Origin: Taenia hydatigena
Lineage: Eukaryota; Platyhelminthes; Cestoda; Cyclophyllidea; Taeniidae
DNA length: 64,000 nt
Assembly: GCA_036345935.2 (NCBI GenBank)
Contig: JADWOT020000002.1
Location: 17,434,723-17,498,722, forward strand
Direction of reading: 5' to 3'
Below the pieces are notes generated by a model that worked only from the letters and a program-made list of their open reading frames with translations, was not told the DNA's origin and made no database searches. The translations under genes and the position numbers were made by a program. Of the stretch, positions 58,501 to 64,000 are shown in pieces. Position 1 is the first letter of the stretch; each line of letters opens with the position of its first letter.

Positions 58501-61500
58501 AAACGGAAGGTGTTATTCGCAGAAGCACATGGAATTTTTACGCAAGCATACTTTCAACGAAGCTTTTTTTTAAAGCGACAAACATAAGAATTAAAGCAAC
58601 AAAGTGATAGTTAGATTTAGGTAGTTTAAGCGAAGTTTGCTTACTAACAAGTTCAAAACTGATTTAATGTGCGACTTACGGGAAAGAGAAATGCTGCCAT
58701 GAGAATTCCAAAAAGTTCGACATAAGAGAGTTGCAGCAAGTGCAATATTTACATCCTTCTTAATTTCTTTCGAGTAAAAGCACGAACTTGTACTGCCTCA
58801 CCAATATGAAGGCAATCTAAGCCTGGCATGATTCTAAACTGCATTACGCGATGATGAAATATTGCGTGAATGCATTGCAGACATAGGCATTACGATGTTA
58901 GAAGGACTAGTGTTGATTGGGGTGGAAGTTGTTTACGTGGTGTTGTTTGCGCCACGGCCTGATATTAGGATAAGCTATTTATTTTGCTTTAGTGACATGA
59001 GGAAGGTGGAAACAGGACGTTTGCATTCCATTCCATTACATTCTATTAACGACTTGAGAAATCGCATCGCTTTGCATCCTAAAATTCTCTAAGTAATTAT
59101 CTGTTTTAATTTCCCTGCTTTCCTCTTAAAGAGCACGAGGGCTTCCATTGCAGTACTTGTTGAATAGCTTTGGCGGTAGAATTGATGCACTCCTTTCTCT
59201 TCCAATCCATGTGATCCAAGCGGACGAATAATTCACACTCATAAGACCAACTTTATAAAGCAGCACAACTCAAGGAATTGAAGCATGATCGCGTAGGAAG
59301 CGGTTTTGCTTGATAGTAGAAAGGAGAGTAGCGAGAGTGGCATTCAACCATTTACGTGAGCAATGACCGGAAGCCGAGGCCACCAAAGCTGCTTATGTGG
59401 CAGAAGAGTGTTTAAGGCTTTACGCCAGTCCCATTCATGCAATCAAATGACTGGAAGCACTGCGTATGACGAATCTTCTGCTCAAATTATAGCCAATTTT
59501 AAATGGGTGGTTGGAAAGGATGGAGTGTATTCACCTCATACACAATGGATTGATGCTTGCTAAGAAATGATGTCAAATTCAAACTCTCCTCAAAAGCCTA
59601 ACATTACGAGGTACAACATAAATGACGATTTTACAGTTCTAGTGATATACGAATTAAGGAATTGATCTGTTCATTAGAATCTCTTTTGATGCTAACTCTC
59701 TTGCTCACCTGAGTTTGTGGCAATAGCCACACATCAACTCAATAAAGTCAATCGGCAGCATTGAAAACGAGGTTCGTATTTACTTCTGAAAGCATCATCA
59801 GATTTTAGCATAGTTCTGCATCAGCAAGTGAGCGAGTGTTGAGTCTTTGGTGTGAATAAAATGATAATATTCTCTATTCGATTCTTCTTGCTTTCTATTT
59901 ACTACTACTTCTAAAAAATTATCGTTATTTTGATAGTCGACCCATCATATCCAAACAACTTCCGCTTATATACGTGAGCATTCTGCATCTTGTCCGTTTC
60001 CTTCCAAATCATACCCCATTTCAGTGCCATAATATACAGCATCAGCAACGGGAACACAGATAGGTCAACCTTCGTTGCACACATGGGCTGCCAATGTCAG
60101 ACAACATGCTACATCCCTCCATTCACTTTGCAGCTTTGAAGTCCCAAAAACCATTCCTATTGAGGCTAAAAGAAAAGAAGAAGAACACAAATGCGCCACT
60201 CCGATCTTCCGTTACTAATATGCTTTGAGTTAACTGCTCTGAGTTAAACTTTTGGTGAAGACATGAATAATGCGCAGTTCGGATCGGGGTGCAGTGCCAC
60301 GATCTGTATAACTGCTGCCCAAACTTTAATCTTTGCATCCAGATCTTTGAACAGGGCGAATTCGAATTAAACTACAAATTACAAATTTTGCTTAACCGTC
60401 ATTGATTTGCTTGATAGGAGAGCTAATATTTACTGCTATGAGGTGAGAGCACTCCAAAAGAAAGGCTGAATGATATGAATGAGCCAGTGAGGCTGTCGTG
60501 GTGGATACTGAGCACATGACCGCCATTTACACGCCAGAGGGTAGGATCGATAGGCCATGTATCTGTTGCTTCTGCATCTCCTTCACGTCCGTGTAGGGTG
60601 GTTTGCTGGCTGAGGAACTGAGTGAGAGAAAAGCTTGTGACGGAGATTGGTTTGTGCTGCTACGATTGCTGGGCGACGAAAAATTGCATCATTGTTTTCT
60701 CCCAAATGGTGCCCCCACAGGTCCGGAGTTCACATCATTCTATTCCATAAAGACCATGCTTTGTTCCTACTTGTGGTGGACTGCAGACACAGTTGTTGAC
60801 AAAGAATCGTTTGCTTACAAAGACCGAACGTTGGTGGTTCCCTCGATCTGTCTATTTGATGGAATTTCGATGCAACTGGGGGCTGTTTGAGAGAGACTTC
60901 TTAAGAAGTGTAAGATTAGTCAATTGGCGGAAAGAAAGTGCTACGCTTAGAAGGCGATTTGAGACCATTCTTCACTACTGCAGTGCCTGCGCACGAGAAG
61001 GTGCATGCACCAGATTGTGGGGAGATTAGAGAAGACCGGGCTTGTGATGTGTACTACTGAAGCTGCACGCACAGAACACCATGGCACAACTGATTGAGTG
61101 CATTATTCATTTGCAATGCTAGAGGTTTCTACTGTCAATGAGTTCCCGTTTGTGCAAATCATCTCACTTCTGTTGGGTGAGAGGCAATTGTCGGCTCCTA
61201 ACAAGCGCTATGTTGTCTGTAGTTAGTGACACGGTGCAGCGTTGAAGAATTCGCCACAGAACCCCACGCATTTCCACACGCTTAGCAGTTATGCCGCGGG
61301 CTAAGTAAATCCGAAAATGTAGCTCTATTGGCTTATGGCTGCTGGATGTCTGGGTGGTGGTCAAGCGTGTCTCTTTTATTTGTGACGCCTAACACGGTTT
61401 TCTACTGATCTAGGTAGTCATTAATAATAAAGTTATTTTACTGGTGGGGCAAAAGTCGATTTGACCAAAATTATTTTTACTTCTTGGAGGCACCACAACC

Positions 61501-63158
61501 ACCTGGATGACTTTTCCGCGGAGCAAGGGATGAGCGTATGACAAGGCGTTTTAAACTCGTTTTTGGAACAATTAATGAGATTCCCTGCGACTGCCTATTG
61601 GCATGAGAAGGTTGAATTTACTTAGACATCTCTAATGTATCAGATGGAACAGTCAGTAGATGGAGTGTTGGCAGGCGTTAAGGGGTGGCACTGTCTACGT
61701 CAGGAGAATTGACCTGCTCCTCCAGAACAGCATTCACATTGTCATTCCGCCTCTTGCCTAAAGGCTACATTCGAAGAAACATAAGTGTTGCGCTGGTCCC
61801 CGTCTTTTAGCATCGTTCGCGGTGCTACCCTTGTGCGTTGCCTTCAACCATGTCGCTGGATGGTTTTCTTTCTTTCACTAGTGCGTCAACTTTAGCTTTG
61901 TAGCCGACCAATGGAGCACCTTTATTGAATCGAATGCTGTTGTAGTGCATGGCTATCAGTGGAGTACAAAGTTGTGTTTCGAATAGGGTAGTTCGTGGCA
62001 GAGACGATCTTCACTACACGTTGCTTCTAGGTCTGTGCTCCTACGACTAACGATGGGGACATGTGATAAACAGAACAATCTCACGCCTCCCCACCGCGAT
62101 TCGAATGTAGGACAAAGCTTCAATTTCAGTGGACTCGCTCAGATGGATTACTGATGTTGAGGTCAGGTATCGCCTCGGCTGCATGGAATCTCGGTCACTG
62201 GCGCGGGTGGTTAGTGGGTGTTTTTCTCACACCACCGACCACCTTGTGGTGGCTAATGCCAAAATTTGATCAGGAGGAGGGCCAAGAAAGAAGCTCTAGA
62301 TGGTAGGAAGGCCATAATTTATTCAGGTGGTTTGTTTATCTCTCGGTTTTGGGAATGAAACTACATTGCACCTCGACGGAGTGAGCTGGCCTTTGGAGTC
62401 TATCAGTGAACCCAAGCTCCACTCTATGCATTGCATGCGTTTCAAGCGAGCGTTGAGTCTCAAATCTTGTTTGAATTGGTCCACGCACGTCTTGAATCAT
62501 GTTTACGCATAGCAACAAGTTCCATTTGCATAAACCCTGAAAAAAGGTATGCATAATGCAGTGACATTTGGTTTGTGTTACAAGCAATTTTCTGGATATC
62601 TAAAATCCATGGATCCTGCAGGATCGCTCCTCGTTGTTGGCAGTCCCAATAAACTGATTTGAATGTGGAGTCCACGAACCTATAGGCCAATTGGTCAATT
62701 ACGAGGCCATATGGACAATGTTCGAGCTCTTCTGATTCGCCTCGGTACACAAGAGATCCTATCAGGCAGTTCAGACGAAACCATAAAACTCTGATCGGTG
62801 GGAATGCTTCGAGACACGAAGGCTATCCATCGACATTCAGAAGGAGTGTAGACGTTGCAGGTGCGTCCTGTTCTCATTGGTCGGCATAATTTAATCCATC
62901 TCTGTAGTCTAATCCCGATTGGACAGAAGTCTACCCTTTGGAGTAGGATAAGAACGTCTTTGCAACGAGGCTTCGTAATGCTGCTGACGCATTTCTTATT
63001 AGTTGGGAATCGAACCCAGTTCTGAAGGTGCTTGTGAACTGATTTCTTTGCAAATTTTTGCCTCGGTGCTTAATTATCATTACTTTGCCTGATTATGATG
63101 GCAGTGTTATCAACTCTTCCTCGTTTCGGTGACAGTCGCGGACGCGCTCTGGCTCCTT
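58501..63158. other. Unassigned DNA right of the satellite
   Basis: No gene recognised. The overlapping plus frames at 60,603-60,890 and 60,793-61,029 (95 and 78 codons) have no known motif. The right flank of the satellite shows no copy of the left-flank repeat. Confidence 0.45.
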
Positions 63159-63506
63159 TCATTGTCCACGACACGGCACTTTTAAAGGAGCAACGACTAT
63201 TGTGTGAAACGTGCCAGAGTGGATTACTAATGTTTTTGTCGCCGTGAGTGGCGTTTCGAGGGTCTTAGCACTATTTTCACTGCTCCCAATCTGCGTTCTG
63301 CTGCTACTTTGGCCAGAGTCAGAGTCACCGCTGCGCACAGGACAGTAGGGAATGACGGTGGTTGAGTGTTTCGCGAAATCCATATTAAAATAGAAGGGGA
63401 CCTTATTAAACACAGAAGTTGTCTGTCCTCGAATCTTGGAGCTTGTCAGGCGTATTAAGGAAGAATGTTTGCCTTGGATCTCTCTGAAGCCATCGCCTAG
63501 ATTCAT
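63159..63506 (-). CDS. Low-confidence hypothetical open reading frame
   Basis: An ATG-initiated frame of 115 codons with balanced, protein-like composition: a Ser-rich polar part ([13 protein letters not shown], then GSSENSAKT) and no hydrophobic helix. No family or motif is recognised and no splice site marks its ends. In a window of this size one or two frames of this length are expected by chance, so it may not be a gene. Confidence 0.2.
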   Translation of the reverse strand: MNLGDGFREIQGKHSSLIRLTSSKIRGQTTSVFNKVPFYFNMDFAKHSTTVIPYCPVRSGDSDSGQSSSRTQIGSSENSAKTLETPLTATKTLVIHSGTFHTIVVAPLKVPCRGQ

Positions 63507-64000
63507 GGTTCGTCAGCGATCTTTGTGTGCATCGGGAAATTGATGTTCACTTGCAGTGACTTCAAGTGGTCGACATGTCAAAGATTTATGATGGACCAGA
63601 GGGTGTCGCAGTGTTGGCTTTTTTCAGTAGAGGCAGCATCAGGAAGAGAGGATGGAAGTCTTTACAAGCAAAAGGCAGAGTAGATGCAATGGGTGGTGCT
63701 GATGGAAGCAGTGCTTATACTTAATCATCCCAACTCGATTTGAATTCGCTATTGTAAGACTAAATATATTTAATTAATATCAGGAAAAGTCCTCACTCTT
63801 AAATGCTTAAAATTTGAGGTTTGTCGACTGATGTTTCCTTTTCTTTCCAGCACCCAGCCATCAAAGCAGCAAAGATATCGTTTTGTCTTACACTGACATG
63901 AGTTTTGGCAGTCATTACTTAAACTTTCTGTCAAAATTTAGCAAAAGCAAGTTGGCTTCAAGGTTGTCGTTAATTTATGGTGAACGAAGTGTAGGGATAG
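63507..64000. other. Unassigned DNA at the right end
   Basis: Nothing recognised. The sequence is AT-rich near 63,750-63,790 and no feature can be supported. Confidence 0.5.

Noticed and set aside
62085..62110. GCGATTCGAATG as a tRNA B box
   Set aside because: It is a short palindromic coincidence without an A box on either strand.
63000..63060. Minus-strand GGGTTCGATTCCC resembling a tRNA B box
   Set aside because: No A box lies at the required distance and no cloverleaf can be drawn.

Overview
The window looks like repeat-rich, gene-poor nuclear DNA of a eukaryote, most likely a parasitic flatworm and perhaps a tapeworm. There is no bacterial gene packing, no operon and no ribosome-binding-site pattern. 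The two convincing genes sit more than 30 kb apart. Candidate exons are bounded by GT...AG signals, and one possible intron is exactly 36 nt; very short introns of this size class are, to my knowledge, characteristic of flatworms. The relics of a Ty3/gypsy retrotransposon fit the same picture. Species cannot be named from the sequence alone.

Layout. 1-8.5 kb: mostly unassigned DNA with one old repeat pair (3,072/5,286), then a minus-strand gene at about 6,356-7,153 encoding a cupin that resembles the CENP-C/Mif2 dimerisation domain. 8.5-32.5 kb: intergenic or intronic DNA with a degenerate tRNA-Arg-like sequence, a dispersed repeat family with copies on both strands (8.7, 12.7-13.4, 18.1-18.7 and 19.2 kb), an eroded gypsy reverse-transcriptase fragment (19.3 kb), two other repeat pairs, and two weaker exon candidates (15.3 kb plus, 21.1-21.4 kb minus). 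32,987-33,086 is a 100-N assembly gap. Immediately after it lies a decayed gypsy pol gene (reverse transcriptase, RNase H, zinc-binding H2C2 segment, integrase) to about 35.3 kb. 39.1-40.1 kb holds a plus-strand gene for an FBXO4-like F-box protein with a degenerate small-GTPase-like C-terminal domain.

The dominant structure is a satellite of about 53 bp per monomer. It occupies about 45.27-46.16 kb (block A, 52-53 bp units) and 46.47-58.50 kb (block B, 53 bp units), some 240 monomers in all. Block B has higher-order structure: large multi-monomer segments recur at offsets of 618, 1,442 and 1,919 bp. The commonest monomer carries a perfect 12-bp palindrome. The left flank of block A is duplicated between the two blocks, which suggests how the two blocks became separated. 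The final 5.5 kb is unassigned apart from one low-confidence open reading frame.

Functional links between the genes cannot be claimed. A kinetochore-type cupin gene and a satellite in one 64-kb window is noted as a coincidence, not as evidence that the array is centromeric. All repeat alignments and gene models were made by eye.
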